A DNA stretch of 64,000 bases, taken from Sediminibacillus dalangtanensis. Lineage in GTDB: Bacteria > Bacillota > Bacilli > Bacillales > Amphibacillaceae. The stretch lies in contig NZ_CP046956.1 in NCBI RefSeq assembly GCF_017792025.1, positions 620,001 through 684,000 on the forward strand, read 5' to 3'. Of this stretch, positions 36,801 to 45,328 are shown in pieces (position 1 is the stretch's first letter; each line of letters starts with the position of its first letter). A program made the position numbers and the translations under genes. The notes beneath the pieces were generated by a model. That model did no database searches. It was not told the origin of the DNA and was given only the letters and a program-made list of their open reading frames with translations.

Positions 36801-36858
36801 TGATGTTTATCTAACCTTTAACGGGAATTTCCGTCTTGATACGCTCCAGTTGAAATAA
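33841..36858 (+). CDS. Secreted GH3 beta-glycosidase with fascin-like insertion and CBM6
   Basis: A 1005-residue exported enzyme. Signal peptide about 1-35 (CWKVGLSLLLILVVVVQGFS). GH3 N-domain with RTGTEALHGVSW and the nucleophile Asp276 in VVSDAGD; GH3 C-domain split by an insertion at about 450-600 with beta-trefoil-like repeats (IALQSKATGQYVTASPNG, YLLRSHANDKYVANKNG), where PA14 domains are usually found; then a FnIII-like domain ending PLYSFGHGLTYT onward, and a C-terminal CBM6-like module (about 885-1005; GDWIAFQNVKF, GTIELRLDDPESG). Expected to cleave beta-linked glucose or xylose from plant-wall glycans outside the cell and feed the nearby importer. Confidence 0.9.
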   Translation: MNWKKCWKVGLSLLLILVVVVQGFSADKTDTVHAANPVYEYPFHNPNLSLEERVDDLLTKLTLDEKVSLLHQYQPAIPRLGIKSFRTGTEALHGVSWLGEATVFPQATGLANTWDKSLIEEVGSAVGDEVRAFHKKYPEDVGLSVWAPVVDLQRDPRAGRNEEGYGEDPYLAGQISTAYSNGLKGSDSFYVKTIPTLKHFLGYNNEENRGASSSSLDPRNLYEYQMKSFEYAIESGAALSMMPAYNAINGKPANLSPLINDVVKDEWADDFFVVSDAGDISGLVNDHQYVDTYAEAAALSIKAGVDSFTDQDDNSEIVTGWIHDALDQGLLAESDIDKAVRNILTVRFRTGEFDGPELDPYASIDEDVINSEAHQQLALETAREQLVLLKNDQQALPLNKDGGEKVAVIGPLADQVFNDFYSGTLPYTVSTLDGVKEKVGNDRVNFSRGIDQIALQSKATGQYVTASPNGDVNLAANADEIGKNETFSLYDFGWDQYLLRSHANDKYVANKNGSPDVVNNETSPGRQEKRPGTQDWFTYQNYNYEKQEDGSFALYNYQTGHWDTGLEGGRYVTVGEEAPHALTAAKQSVTGDTEKFEQTVVVDGETEAQHAAEDAEAAIVVVGDQPMLNARETIDREDIILPPSQKELIEKVAAVNENTIVVLVSSYPMAMPEIENNPNVKAILYSAHGGQEEGSAIADALYGDYAPAGRLNQTWYESVDQLPDIMEYDIIKGERTYQYFEGEPLYSFGHGLTYTDFEYSNLRLSSHHIKDDGDVTIRADITNTGSIASDEVAQLYVHDKKASVKRPIEELKGFERIHLEPGETKTVTFTLPASELAFWDVSQDKYVVESGTFDIMVGRSSANIQLTETLKVDGEKIAPRDLTEVTNAENYDDYSGVKIVEESKSGYEAVGEIDNGDWIAFQNVKFSKGISQLEVRVASKKAGGTIELRLDDPESGKLAGTIVMPKTGGLQNWETITTDVRKLAGKHDVYLTFNGNFRLDTLQLK

Positions 36859-36866
36859 GCTTATGA

Positions 36867-36900
36867 GAAAGCCTGATCTGTTTAAAGATCAGGCTTTTTC
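36867..36900. terminator. Terminator of the GH3 gene (possibly bidirectional)
   Basis: Stem AAAGCCTGATC (36868-36878) / GATCAGGCTTT (36887-36897) followed by TTTTC. Lies between converging genes. Confidence 0.85.
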
Positions 36901-36913
36901 AAGGTCTTTCATT

Positions 36914-38131
36914 TTAATTTGCTTTAGAACCTGTTTCAACAGATGGGAATTTTTTCAAAGCCGAACTTTCCTTTTTGCCATGCATGAAATAGTAAATCGC
37001 CGTCGTCACTATCACCAACAATCCCATCATAATATACAGGTTGCGGTAGCCGGATAACGGGATGATCAAACCAAGTACATACGGTCCGAAACCGAGCCCT
37101 GCATCGAGGGCGATATAGTAGGTGGAAGTCGCTAATCCGATCCGGTGTGTCGGTGTTACTTTTACTGCGATGGCTTGGGTCGTCGATTGCATGTTACCAA
37201 AGCCAAGACCGATCAGAACACCGGCCAGTAGCAAAATAAAACTGTTACCTGCTGTGCTTAACAGAAGCAATCCTGCTGCAAATAAAGCAAACGTCGGGTA
37301 CATCACCCAGTTGGCACCTTTCACGTCCATCAAACGACCGGTGAAAGGACGGGATACGAGGATAGCCACAGCATAGACAACAAAAAACAGGCTGGCTACT
37401 TGCACCAGATCGATTTCAATCGCATAGAAATTGATGAAGGACAGCACGCTGGAATAGCCAAGTGATAACAACAGCACAACCAGTGCGATCGGCAAGGCTT
37501 TTGGCTCGATGAAATGCGACAGTTTGAAGCCTGTTTTTTCTGCTGCTTTCTCCGGTTTTTTCACTACCGGCACACGGACAAACAGGGCGATCAGGAAGCT
37601 GATGACGCCCAGCGCCAGGCAAAAAACGAATATCGTTTGGAAGCTCGTATGTTCGCTCATATACAGCCCGATGAAAGGCCCGATTGCCGTTGCCAGGGTG
37701 ATACTCATGCTGTAAAAACCGATTCCTTCGCCTTTTCGCTCTTCCGGAATGACTTCCGCGACAATCGTGCCGGTAGCGGTACTCGCCATTCCCAAGGCAA
37801 CCCCGTGCAATAAGCGCGTAATAAGCAGAAAGGTAATGCCGGTATTAATAAAATACAAGGCAGAGGTCAAAATAAAAAAGATCAGGCCTGCATACAACAT
37901 CCTTTTGTTGCCTATTTTGGTGATCATTCTTCCTAAAAACAGCCGGCCGATTAGCGTTCCGATGATAAATACGCCAGTCACAAGCCCTGCCTGGCTTTCC
38001 GAAACGCCAAACTGTTCGACCGCATAAACGGCCATGGTCACCAACAATAAATAAAAGACTAGATATAAGAAAAAGTTTGCTGAAGATACAATGGTAAAAT
38101 CTTTCGTCCATAATTTTGCTTTTGAGTTCAC
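36914..38131 (-). CDS. DHA1-type MFS transporter
   Basis: A 405-residue transporter with 12 predicted membrane helices. Motif A GRLFLGRMITKIGNKRML-like loop between helices 2 and 3, second-half GRLMDVKG. The stop of the upstream MarR gene is 12 bp before its start, so both are one operon under MarR control. It probably exports a small toxic compound. The substrate is not readable from the sequence. Confidence 0.88.
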   Translation of the reverse strand: MNSKAKLWTKDFTIVSSANFFLYLVFYLLLVTMAVYAVEQFGVSESQAGLVTGVFIIGTLIGRLFLGRMITKIGNKRMLYAGLIFFILTSALYFINTGITFLLITRLLHGVALGMASTATGTIVAEVIPEERKGEGIGFYSMSITLATAIGPFIGLYMSEHTSFQTIFVFCLALGVISFLIALFVRVPVVKKPEKAAEKTGFKLSHFIEPKALPIALVVLLLSLGYSSVLSFINFYAIEIDLVQVASLFFVVYAVAILVSRPFTGRLMDVKGANWVMYPTFALFAAGLLLLSTAGNSFILLLAGVLIGLGFGNMQSTTQAIAVKVTPTHRIGLATSTYYIALDAGLGFGPYVLGLIIPLSGYRNLYIMMGLLVIVTTAIYYFMHGKKESSALKKFPSVETGSKAN

Positions 38132-38143
38132 GATTTTTTCTCC

Positions 38144-38572
38144 TTACTTTATTATGTTATTTCGTATTTGTTCCATAATACGAATTGTCTCCTGCTGTTC
38201 TTCTTCGGAAATGCCGTCTAGAATCTCCTGTTCGAATTGATCAATGGTGCCCCGGACTTCCTCGTAAACAGTGGTACCGAGCTCTGTTAGCTGCATGGGC
38301 TTTTCGCGTTTATCCTTGCCGGCCACCTGTTCCACATATCCGGATTCCTCCAAGCGTGCGATTGTCCTGGTCACCGTAGGTTTCTCGACGCCTTGATAGT
38401 GGGAAATCTCGACAGCAGTTGAAGCGCCGTGATTATATAAGTAGTACAAAATCGTCCACTGGGAGCGATGCAGCTGATGTTTGCTGAGCTGCACGTTCAA
38501 ATGATTTTCAAAAGGGCGGTACAATAAAATCAGTTGATGAAAAAACTTTTGGGCAGATTTTATGGGAAACAC
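38144..38572 (-). CDS. MarR-family regulator
   Basis: Winged-helix repressor of about 142 residues with HRSQWTILYYLYNHG, recognition region EKPTVTRTIARLEESGYVEQ and wing AGKDKREKPMQLTELG, as in MarR proteins. GTG 38572 is favoured because GGAGAG lies just upstream and the operator then sits ahead of the gene; the ATT-to-ATG frame to 38593 is an alternative. First gene of the marR-MFS operon. Confidence 0.85.
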   Translation of the reverse strand: MFPIKSAQKFFHQLILLYRPFENHLNVQLSKHQLHRSQWTILYYLYNHGASTAVEISHYQGVEKPTVTRTIARLEESGYVEQVAGKDKREKPMQLTELGTTVYEEVRGTIDQFEQEILDGISEEEQQETIRIMEQIRNNIIK

Positions 38573-38595
38573 CTCTCTCCAAATGGTTATCAAGG

Positions 38596-38629
38596 GTAAT
38601 GATTACTAAGAGTAACTATATAAGGTTAC
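38596..38629. promoter_or_regulatory. MarR operator region
   Basis: Two inverted repeats in front of marR: GTAAT-G-ATTAC (38596-38606) and GTAAC-TATATAAG-GTTAC (38612-38629). They lie at the expected promoter and probably bind the MarR dimer. Confidence 0.55.
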
Positions 38630-38696
38630 CAAATATCACAAGTGCTGTCCAGTGGCTGAAGGAGGACGGGGAGCGAGATGTCAGCCATAGAGGAAA

Positions 38697-38729
38697 GAAA
38701 AAAAGTAAGAAGAATCTGATCATTCTTCT
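38697..38729 (-). terminator. Terminator of the phage-like regulator gene
   Basis: Eight-bp stem AGAAGAAT / ATTCTTCT (38708-38729) followed on the minus strand by TACTTTTTTTC. Confidence 0.75.
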
Positions 38730-38744
38730 CCTATGCGAACCATG

Positions 38745-39191
38745 CTAATTGATTTTCCTTGTTTCTTCGGGTAATTCTGTGAACATCAGCCCGCCCATGC
38801 TAATAATAAGCTTATCCATTGCCTGATTCCGTATTGTGAAAAGGGCTTTATCATTATAGCCAATTTCCATGGCGGATTTATTAATCGACCAATTGTTAAA
38901 ATAACGGTATTTTATGAATTCCTTTTCAACGGGGGACAACTCCGCAACAGCCCGCTCTATCGATTCCATTAAAACTTCCACTTCCGCTAATTCATTCTCC
39001 AATTTTTTAAAGCTGTCAGTGGGGTAATCCATTTTTGTGCTTTCCGTACTTCTTTGTGTGGGCAACAGACGCTCTATCTGTTCTTTTATGTTAATGGCCG
39101 CCACCTTATAATTGTTGTAGTTCTTCAGGTGTTTTTCGATGATTTTGATTAGTTTTTTTCTTTCTTGTTTGTCTAAATTAATGAAAAACAT
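38745..39191 (-). CDS. Phage-type sigma-like/ArpU-like regulator
   Basis: A 148-residue protein with a helical N-terminal half, an acidic coiled stretch and a C-terminal sigma region 4-like helix-turn-helix (LSPVEKEFIKYRYFNNWSIN... KSAMEIGYNDKALFTIRNQA). This layout is typical of phage late-gene regulators (ArpU/RinA group). ATG 39191 has AAAGGGGAT just upstream. It stands alone and no other phage structural gene is near, so it may be a domesticated prophage relic. The 357 bases up to the lipoprotein gene hold divergent promoters at most; I see no further gene there. Confidence 0.6.
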   Translation of the reverse strand: MFFINLDKQERKKLIKIIEKHLKNYNNYKVAAINIKEQIERLLPTQRSTESTKMDYPTDSFKKLENELAEVEVLMESIERAVAELSPVEKEFIKYRYFNNWSINKSAMEIGYNDKALFTIRNQAMDKLIISMGGLMFTELPEETRKIN

Positions 39192-39548
39192 ATAAAATCC
39201 CCTTTCTTTCATCCAGTTTTTGGTGTATATAAATTAGAGAAGCGATTTGTTTAATTTTGTAAACTACTTTTCGGATTTTTTACGTTACTTCTGGAAATGA
39301 TGAAATAAATTGTTATGGGTTAAACGAAATGAGAAGTGACCCAAACGGAAGCCCTTCAATCCCTTTCTCCATCTAAATGGTAATTTAAGTAATTCTGCTT
39401 ATAGCTTTCTTACCTACTTAATTGTTAAACTAAAGATATAGTAAAAATCGACCTATTCTGCATGTAATAGAAAATTCACGACTTGCGAATAGATAGAATG
39501 CCTTGGTTTATTAGACTAAGGGACATAGAACGGGAGGAAAAATACATA

Positions 39549-40187
39549 ATGAAGAAAATGAAGTTCTTTTTTGGAGTTATGATGGCGGCACTATTGCTGA
39601 TTTCACTAGGAGCTTGTTCCAAAGCAAATGACGAAACGTCTTCAACCACTGATACATCAACGAAGGAAGAAACTGTGGACTCCTCCAGCTCAACCGATAA
39701 GGACTCAGGTGATTCGGAAAGCAACAAACAAGAAGAAGCTGGAGACGAACCGGGAAACGAGGATGAAAAAGAGCAGAACACTTCAGAAGCTGATCATGAG
39801 TCAGACACTGAAACAGCAGATGAACAAACGAATACAAATACGGATGGGTCTGATGGGAAAAAAGAAGACCTTGATGTGGAAGAGTACTTAAATGAAAATT
39901 ATGCGATCAAAAACACGCATTATGAAACAGAAACCTGGGAAAATGAAGACACCGGAGAAACAGAATGTATGGTCAAAATACTTCCCGATACCAAGGAAAG
40001 TGACGAAGAGATCACTGGTGCCCTTAAAAATGGAGAGAACAATGAAAGAATTGACACGATGATGAATCTGGCAGAAAAGATAATGGATGATTTGACCGAA
40101 AAAAATAACAACATTCATGTCGATTCTGTTAATTATGTATCTTACGATGGAGACTATGGTTTGACTTTAATCCAAGATTATAGATGA
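39549..40187 (+). CDS. Lipoprotein with long acidic linker
   Basis: Signal peptide with lipobox LISLGAC (cysteine near residue 22), then about 90 residues of Ser/Thr/Asp/Glu/Asn low-complexity linker, then a globular C-terminal domain of about 85 residues (VEEYLNENYAIKNTHYETE ... VNYVSYDGDYGLTLIQDYR). The ATG at 39549 follows GGGAGG. The acidic linker probably spans the cell wall. The end domain is not recognised. Confidence 0.7.
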   Translation: MKKMKFFFGVMMAALLLISLGACSKANDETSSTTDTSTKEETVDSSSSTDKDSGDSESNKQEEAGDEPGNEDEKEQNTSEADHESDTETADEQTNTNTDGSDGKKEDLDVEEYLNENYAIKNTHYETETWENEDTGETECMVKILPDTKESDEEITGALKNGENNERIDTMMNLAEKIMDDLTEKNNNIHVDSVNYVSYDGDYGLTLIQDYR

Positions 40188-40192
40188 AGAAT

Positions 40193-40233
40193 GAGAAACA
40201 AGGACAAGATGCGCTATGTTCTTGTTTCTTTTT
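40193..40233 (+). terminator. Terminator of the lipoprotein gene
   Basis: Stem GAAACAAG-GAC / GTT-CTTGTTTC followed by TTTTTC (40194-40233). Confidence 0.7.
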
Positions 40234-40330
40234 CATGATAGCAGAGAGATAGTCGGCGAAATTCATCAATTCATCTTTTGTTTTTTGAGTATCAAAATTC
40301 GGACCAATTGTGGGTAGTTCGAGGATTTTT

Positions 40331-40376
40331 TTGCGATTTTTTCAGGATAAATTTGTTAGTTTATTGCGATTTTTTC
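40331..40376. repeat. Direct repeats TTGCGATTTTTTC, 33 bp apart
   Basis: Identical 13-mers at 40331-40343 and 40364-40376, three helical turns apart, in the promoter region of the amidase gene. Possible activator sites. Confidence 0.5.
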
Positions 40377-40400
40377 CATTAATTCCCCATGTAAGATGGA

Positions 40401-40420
40401 TTTGTAAAAGCTTTTACAAA
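40401..40420. promoter_or_regulatory. Perfect 20-bp palindrome before the amidase gene
   Basis: TTTGTAAAAG followed by its exact complement CTTTTACAAA; 28 bp before the start codon, 11 bp before the ribosome binding site. Likely repressor operator; TTTTACAA recurs just after it (40425-40432). Confidence 0.55.
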
Positions 40421-40447
40421 ACTATTTTACAAGGAGTGTTATGGAAT

Positions 40448-43147
40448 ATGGTAAGTATCACCAGACAGATTTCGCAATACAATTTTTCCAGTCGTAATGG
40501 GAGCACGGTAGATTATATTGTCGTTCACGATGTGGGAATACCAGGCCAGACAGCCAAAAATAATGCAGATTACTTTGGGGGCGGTGACAGACAATCATCG
40601 GCACACTACTTTGTCGACAGAACATCTATTTATCAAGTAGTAGAAGAAACAAATAGTGCGTGGCATTGCGGAGATGGAAATGGTGTGTACGGAATTACCA
40701 ACGCAAATTCCATCGGCGTCGAAATGATTGTCGAAAGCGGAGAGTATATTCATGAAGAAACCATTAGGAATGCAATTGGTCTGATCAAAGAGCTCCAGGA
40801 CAGATATAATGTATCGCTTGAAAATGTTGTTCGTCATTATGACGCAAGTCGAAAAAACTGCCCGCAATTCTTGAATAAAGATGGCGATTGGGCGGGTTGG
40901 TTTCGTTTCAGAGAACAATTGGCTGAAGGAACTGCACCCCAACCAAATGAACCTGCCTATCCTTCAAGAAATGGTTATACGGAAGAACAAATTGATAATG
41001 TGGAAATTATTACAGAGTATTTTAAGGAGAAGGGTTGGACAATTGCAGCAATTTCCGGTCTTCTTGGAAATATGGAACAAGAATCATACATCATGCCGGA
41101 TATTTCTGAAATATCCAATGGCCGTGGATATGGATTGGTTCAATGGACAAGTAGCGAGGACCGTTCTGAATTAGGAGTTGACTATATTCAGCGATTGCTT
41201 CAAGATGCTGGCATAGAAGGCGACTATCGCAGTATTTATACGCAATTGGAGCTGCTTAATTGGCAAATGTATAGTGGCACCCAATATTATGAAAAACCGG
41301 AATATCCGTATTCACCTGAGGAATTCACACAATTGCAAGATCCTGCTTTAGCGGCAAGAGCATTTGAAAGAAATTTTGAACGGCCTAGAGATCTCCACCC
41401 GGAGCGTGCTGATATGGCTATAGGTTGGTATAACTATTTAACTGGTAATGGAAATGAAGATGGTAATTCCGGTGGCTCCGACGGTGGTGGGGCCAGCACT
41501 TATACCGTGCAATCCGGGGACAACTTAAGTTCGATCGCCGTGAGATTTGGAGTGACCGTTGCACAATTGCAGGAATGGAATAATATCAGTGATCCAGATT
41601 CGATTCAAATCGGCCAGGTATTACGGGTGAAAGCCCCAACAGATGGTGGCGGAAGCGGAGCGAGCACCTATACGGTACAATCCGGAGACAACTTGAGTTC
41701 GATCGCCGTGAAATTCGGGGTGACCGTTGCACAGTTACAGGAGTGGAATAATATCAGTGATCCAGACGCGATTCAGATTGGCCAGGTATTGCAGGTGAAA
41801 GCCCCGGCAGACGGAGGCGGAAGCGGAGCAAGCACCTATACGGTACAGTCCGGAGACAACCTAAGTTCCATCGCCGTAAAGTTCGGAGTAACCGTTGCAC
41901 AGTTGCAGGAGTGGAATAATATTAGTGATCCAGATTCGATTCAAATCGGCCAAGTATTGCAAGTAAAAGCGCCGGCAGATGGAGGTGGAAGCGGAGCGAG
42001 CACCTATACGGTACAGTCGGGAGATAACCTAAGTTCCATCGCCGTAAAGTTCGGAGTAACCGTTGCCCAGTTACAGGAGTGGAATAACATTAGTGATCCA
42101 GATTCGATTCAAATCGGCCAAGTATTGCAAGTAAAAGCGCCGGCAGATGGAGGCGGAAGCGGAGCGAGCACCTATACGGTACAGTCAGGAGACAACTTGA
42201 GTTCGATCGCCGTGAAATTCGGGGTGACCGTTGCCCAGTTACAGGAGTGGAATAACATAAGCGACCCGGATTCTATCCAGATTGGCCAGGTATTAAAAGT
42301 AAAAGCCCCGGCAGACGGGGGAGGAAGCGGAGCGAGCACTTATACGGTACAGTCGGGAGATAACCTAAGTTCCATCGCCGTGAAATTCGGAGTGACCGTT
42401 GCACAGTTACAGGAGTGGAATAATATTAGTGATCCAAATTCAATTCAAATCGGCCAAGTATTGCAAGTGAAAGCTCCAACAGATGGAGGCGGAAGCGGAG
42501 CAAGCACCTATACGGTACAGTCTGGAGATAACCTAAGTTCCATCGCCGTGAAATTCGGGGTGACCGTTGCACAGTTACAGGAATGGAATAACATTAGTGA
42601 TCCAAATTCAATTCAAATCGGCCAAGTATTGCAAGTGAAAGCCCCGACAGACGGTGGCGGAAGCGGAGCGAGCACCTATACGGTGCAGTCGGGAGACAAC
42701 TTGAGTTCGATTGCCGTGAAATTTGGTGTGACGGTCGCGCAATTACAGGAATGGAATAACATTAGTGATCCAAATTCAATTCAAATCGGCCAAGTATTAC
42801 AAGTGAAAGCTCCAACAGACGGAGGCGGAAGTGGAGCAAGCACCTATACGGTACAGTCAGGAGACAACTTGAGTTCGATCGCCGTAAAATTCGGGGTGAC
42901 CGTTGCACAGTTACAGGAGTGGAATAACATTAGTGATCCAAATTCAATTCAAATCGGCCAAGTATTACAAGTGAAAGCTCCAACAGATGGTGGCGGAAGC
43001 GGAGCGAGCACTTATACGGTACAGTCCGGAGACAACTTGAGTTCGATCGCCGTAAAATTCGGGGTGACCGTTGCACAGTTACAGGAGTGGAATAACATTA
43101 GCGATCCCAATGCAATCCAGATTGGCCAAGTATTAATAGTAGGTTAA
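40448..43147 (+). CDS. Amidase-lysozyme with ten LysM repeats
   Basis: Cell-wall hydrolase of 899 residues. The N-terminal amidase_2 domain (about 1-160) cuts MurNAc-L-Ala; Zn ligands are His in YIVVHDVG, His in VVRHYDAS and Cys in KNCPQFL. Next is a phage-tail-lysozyme-like domain (about 180-325; GLLGNMEQESYIMPDISE, GYGLVQWTS) and then ten LysM units of 56 residues (TYTVQSGDNLSSIAV) joined by GGGSGAS linkers. No signal peptide is present, so release needs lysis, a holin or a non-classical route. ATG 40448 follows AAGGAG. It resembles an endolysin more than an autolysin; the nearby phage-like regulator agrees. Confidence 0.9.
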   Translation: MVSITRQISQYNFSSRNGSTVDYIVVHDVGIPGQTAKNNADYFGGGDRQSSAHYFVDRTSIYQVVEETNSAWHCGDGNGVYGITNANSIGVEMIVESGEYIHEETIRNAIGLIKELQDRYNVSLENVVRHYDASRKNCPQFLNKDGDWAGWFRFREQLAEGTAPQPNEPAYPSRNGYTEEQIDNVEIITEYFKEKGWTIAAISGLLGNMEQESYIMPDISEISNGRGYGLVQWTSSEDRSELGVDYIQRLLQDAGIEGDYRSIYTQLELLNWQMYSGTQYYEKPEYPYSPEEFTQLQDPALAARAFERNFERPRDLHPERADMAIGWYNYLTGNGNEDGNSGGSDGGGASTYTVQSGDNLSSIAVRFGVTVAQLQEWNNISDPDSIQIGQVLRVKAPTDGGGSGASTYTVQSGDNLSSIAVKFGVTVAQLQEWNNISDPDAIQIGQVLQVKAPADGGGSGASTYTVQSGDNLSSIAVKFGVTVAQLQEWNNISDPDSIQIGQVLQVKAPADGGGSGASTYTVQSGDNLSSIAVKFGVTVAQLQEWNNISDPDSIQIGQVLQVKAPADGGGSGASTYTVQSGDNLSSIAVKFGVTVAQLQEWNNISDPDSIQIGQVLKVKAPADGGGSGASTYTVQSGDNLSSIAVKFGVTVAQLQEWNNISDPNSIQIGQVLQVKAPTDGGGSGASTYTVQSGDNLSSIAVKFGVTVAQLQEWNNISDPNSIQIGQVLQVKAPTDGGGSGASTYTVQSGDNLSSIAVKFGVTVAQLQEWNNISDPNSIQIGQVLQVKAPTDGGGSGASTYTVQSGDNLSSIAVKFGVTVAQLQEWNNISDPNSIQIGQVLQVKAPTDGGGSGASTYTVQSGDNLSSIAVKFGVTVAQLQEWNNISDPNAIQIGQVLIVG
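41494..43143 (+). repeat. Ten tandem 168-bp LysM-coding repeats
   Basis: Ten copies with exact 168-bp period, the first near 41494, the last ending at 43143. Repeats 2-9 are nearly identical in protein; variation is mostly silent or D/N and A/T changes (e.g. PADGG in copies 2-5, PTDGG in 6-9). The blocks of shared variants indicate recent unequal exchange. Confidence 0.95.
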
Positions 43148-43183
43148 AGTATAGAACAAGAAAAAAGTTTATAGAAACGAGTT

Positions 43184-43210
43184 AAGGCATCTCTTGTAGG
43201 TGCCTTTTTT
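43184..43210 (+). terminator. Terminator of the amidase gene
   Basis: Stem AAGGCATC (43184-43191) / GGTGCCTT (43199-43206) with one G-U pair and a following T run. Confidence 0.8.
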
Positions 43211-43341
43211 CTATCTGTCCAGGGACTGCTGCTATTTTTCTATATTTAAGCTTCTCCAATCTTGTACTAATGAAATTCATGATGAATGGGTCTCATAGAT
43301 ATTGACACCATTTAGGAGATGTGATATTTATTTGTTAGGCA

Positions 43342-43368
43342 TTAGCACTCTGAAGCGTCGAGTGCTAA
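43342..43368. promoter_or_regulatory. CIRCE element (HrcA operator) before htpG
   Basis: Perfect TTAGCACTC-N9-GAGTGCTAA. Located 48 bp before the htpG start. A TTGACA hexamer (43312-43317) lies upstream, so HrcA would block the transcription start. In B. subtilis htpG is not an HrcA target, so the arrangement differs from the model organism. Confidence 0.95.
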
Positions 43369-43415
43369 AATAAATGAATGCATACTAAAAACTTCATCTA
43401 AAAGGGGCTGTAAAA

Positions 43416-45293
43416 ATGGGAAAAAGAAAATTCAAGGCAGAATCCAAACGGTTGCTAGACTTAATGATTAACTCTATCTACTCACAGCGTGAAGTGTTTT
43501 TGCGGGAGTTGATTTCCAACGCTAGCGATGCCATCGATAAAATTTATTACAGAGCACTGACCGATGAAAATCTCACCTTTAACCAAAGTGATTACTACAT
43601 AAAGATTGAGGCGGATAAGGAAGCTCGTACGCTGACACTCCTCGATACCGGAATCGGCATGACCCAGGAAGAACTTGAGAAAAACCTGGGAACCATCGCA
43701 AAGAGCGGATCGTTGAACTTCAAAAATGAAAACGAAGTAAAAGACGGGCACGATATTATCGGCCAGTTCGGAGTAGGATTTTATGCGGCATTCATGGTTG
43801 CCGATGTGGTGACTGTAACGAGTAAGGCACTTGGCAGTGACGAAGCCTTCAAATGGGAGTCAAAAGGCTCCGACGGTTATACCATTGAACCGGTGGATAA
43901 AGAATCAACCGGTACGGTGATTACCTTGAAGCTCAAAGAGAACACAGAAGATGAAAACTATGATGAATTCCTGGAAGAGTATCGCTTAAAAGAAATCGTC
44001 AAAAAGTATTCAGACTTTATCCGCTATCCGATCAAAATGGATGTAACCAAGAGCAAGAAAGAAGAAGACGGCGACGAGTATGTTGAATATAAAGAAGAAG
44101 AAACCATCAATAGCATGGTGCCGATCTGGAAAAAGAATAAAAACGAGCTAAGCGATGAAGATTACGAGAATTTCTATCGGGAAAAGCGTTATGGGTTTGA
44201 CAAGCCGCTGAAGCACATTCATTTGAGTGTGGACGGTACGATCCGTTACAACGCGATGCTGTTCATTCCGGAAAGCCGTCCGTTTGATTACTATACACAA
44301 GAGTATCAAAAAGGGCTGGAGTTGTATTCCAATGGCGTTCTGATCATGGAAAAATGTGCCGACCTGATTCCGGATCACTTCAGTTTCGTAAAAGGACTGG
44401 TAGATTCCGAAGATCTTTCTTTGAACATCTCCCGGGAAATGTTGCAGCATGACAGACAACTGAAGCTGATCGCCAAAAACATTAACAAAAAAATCAAGTC
44501 GCAGCTTCTCAGCCTGCAAAAGGACGACCGGGAGCAGTACGAGAAGTTTTATAACGCCTTCGGCAGACAGATTAAGTTTGGCGTTTATAACGAATTCGGC
44601 GCCAATAAAGATGTGCTGAAAGACCTGCTATTGTTCTATTCTTCGAAAGAGAAGAAGCTCGTCACTTTGGCTGAATATGTATCGAGAATGCCGGAGGACC
44701 AAAAGTATATTTATTATGCGACAGGAGAATCGATCGACCGAATCGACAAGCTGCCGCAAACAGAGCTCGTAGCCGATAAAGGATACGAAATCCTTTATTT
44801 CACGGAAGAAATCGACGAATTCGCCATCCGCATGCTGGCAAGCTATGAAGAAAAAGAATTCAAGTCTGTTTCCAGCAATGATCTGGGATTAGGGGACGAA
44901 GAAGAGAAGACAGAAGGCGATGAAAAAGAACATCAAGAACTGTTTGATTATATGAAAGAGCAGCTGAACGGGAAAATTAAACAAGTGCGGGTATCCAAGC
45001 GCTTGAAAACCCACCCGGTTTGCTTGACGGCAGACGGCGAGATTTCCATCGAAATGGAAAAAGTCATCAATGCCATGCCGGACAATCAGCATATTTCTGC
45101 GGACAAAGTGTTGGAAATCAATCCAACCCACGAGGTTTTTGGGATTTTGAAGGATGCTTTTGAAAAGGATAAAGATAAACTAAATCTTTATACAAACATT
45201 CTGTATAACCAAGCCCTGTTAATCGAAGGACTGCCGGTTGATGATCCGGTTGAGTTTTCCAATAACATGTGCAAGGTGATGGTGACGGCTTAA
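43416..45293 (+). CDS. htpG: Molecular chaperone HtpG (Hsp90)
   Basis: Cytosolic ATP-dependent chaperone of 625 residues. Hsp90 signatures: [28 protein letters not shown] and [13 protein letters not shown] in the N-terminal ATPase; the middle domain has [14 protein letters not shown]; the C-terminal dimerisation domain follows an acidic linker ([15 protein letters not shown]). Start ATG after AAAAGGGG. Single gene, CIRCE-controlled. Confidence 0.97.
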   Translation: MGKRKFKAESKRLLDLMINSIYSQREVFLRELISNASDAIDKIYYRALTDENLTFNQSDYYIKIEADKEARTLTLLDTGIGMTQEELEKNLGTIAKSGSLNFKNENEVKDGHDIIGQFGVGFYAAFMVADVVTVTSKALGSDEAFKWESKGSDGYTIEPVDKESTGTVITLKLKENTEDENYDEFLEEYRLKEIVKKYSDFIRYPIKMDVTKSKKEEDGDEYVEYKEEETINSMVPIWKKNKNELSDEDYENFYREKRYGFDKPLKHIHLSVDGTIRYNAMLFIPESRPFDYYTQEYQKGLELYSNGVLIMEKCADLIPDHFSFVKGLVDSEDLSLNISREMLQHDRQLKLIAKNINKKIKSQLLSLQKDDREQYEKFYNAFGRQIKFGVYNEFGANKDVLKDLLLFYSSKEKKLVTLAEYVSRMPEDQKYIYYATGESIDRIDKLPQTELVADKGYEILYFTEEIDEFAIRMLASYEEKEFKSVSSNDLGLGDEEEKTEGDEKEHQELFDYMKEQLNGKIKQVRVSKRLKTHPVCLTADGEISIEMEKVINAMPDNQHISADKVLEINPTHEVFGILKDAFEKDKDKLNLYTNILYNQALLIEGLPVDDPVEFSNNMCKVMVTA

Positions 45294-45328
45294 GTCAATT
45301 GGCTTTAGCGGTCATCTGGAAACGGAAC

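Noticed and set aside
41494..43143. Regular repeats that might be taken for a CRISPR array
   Set aside because: They lie within one long reading frame and code for LysM units with no unique spacers.
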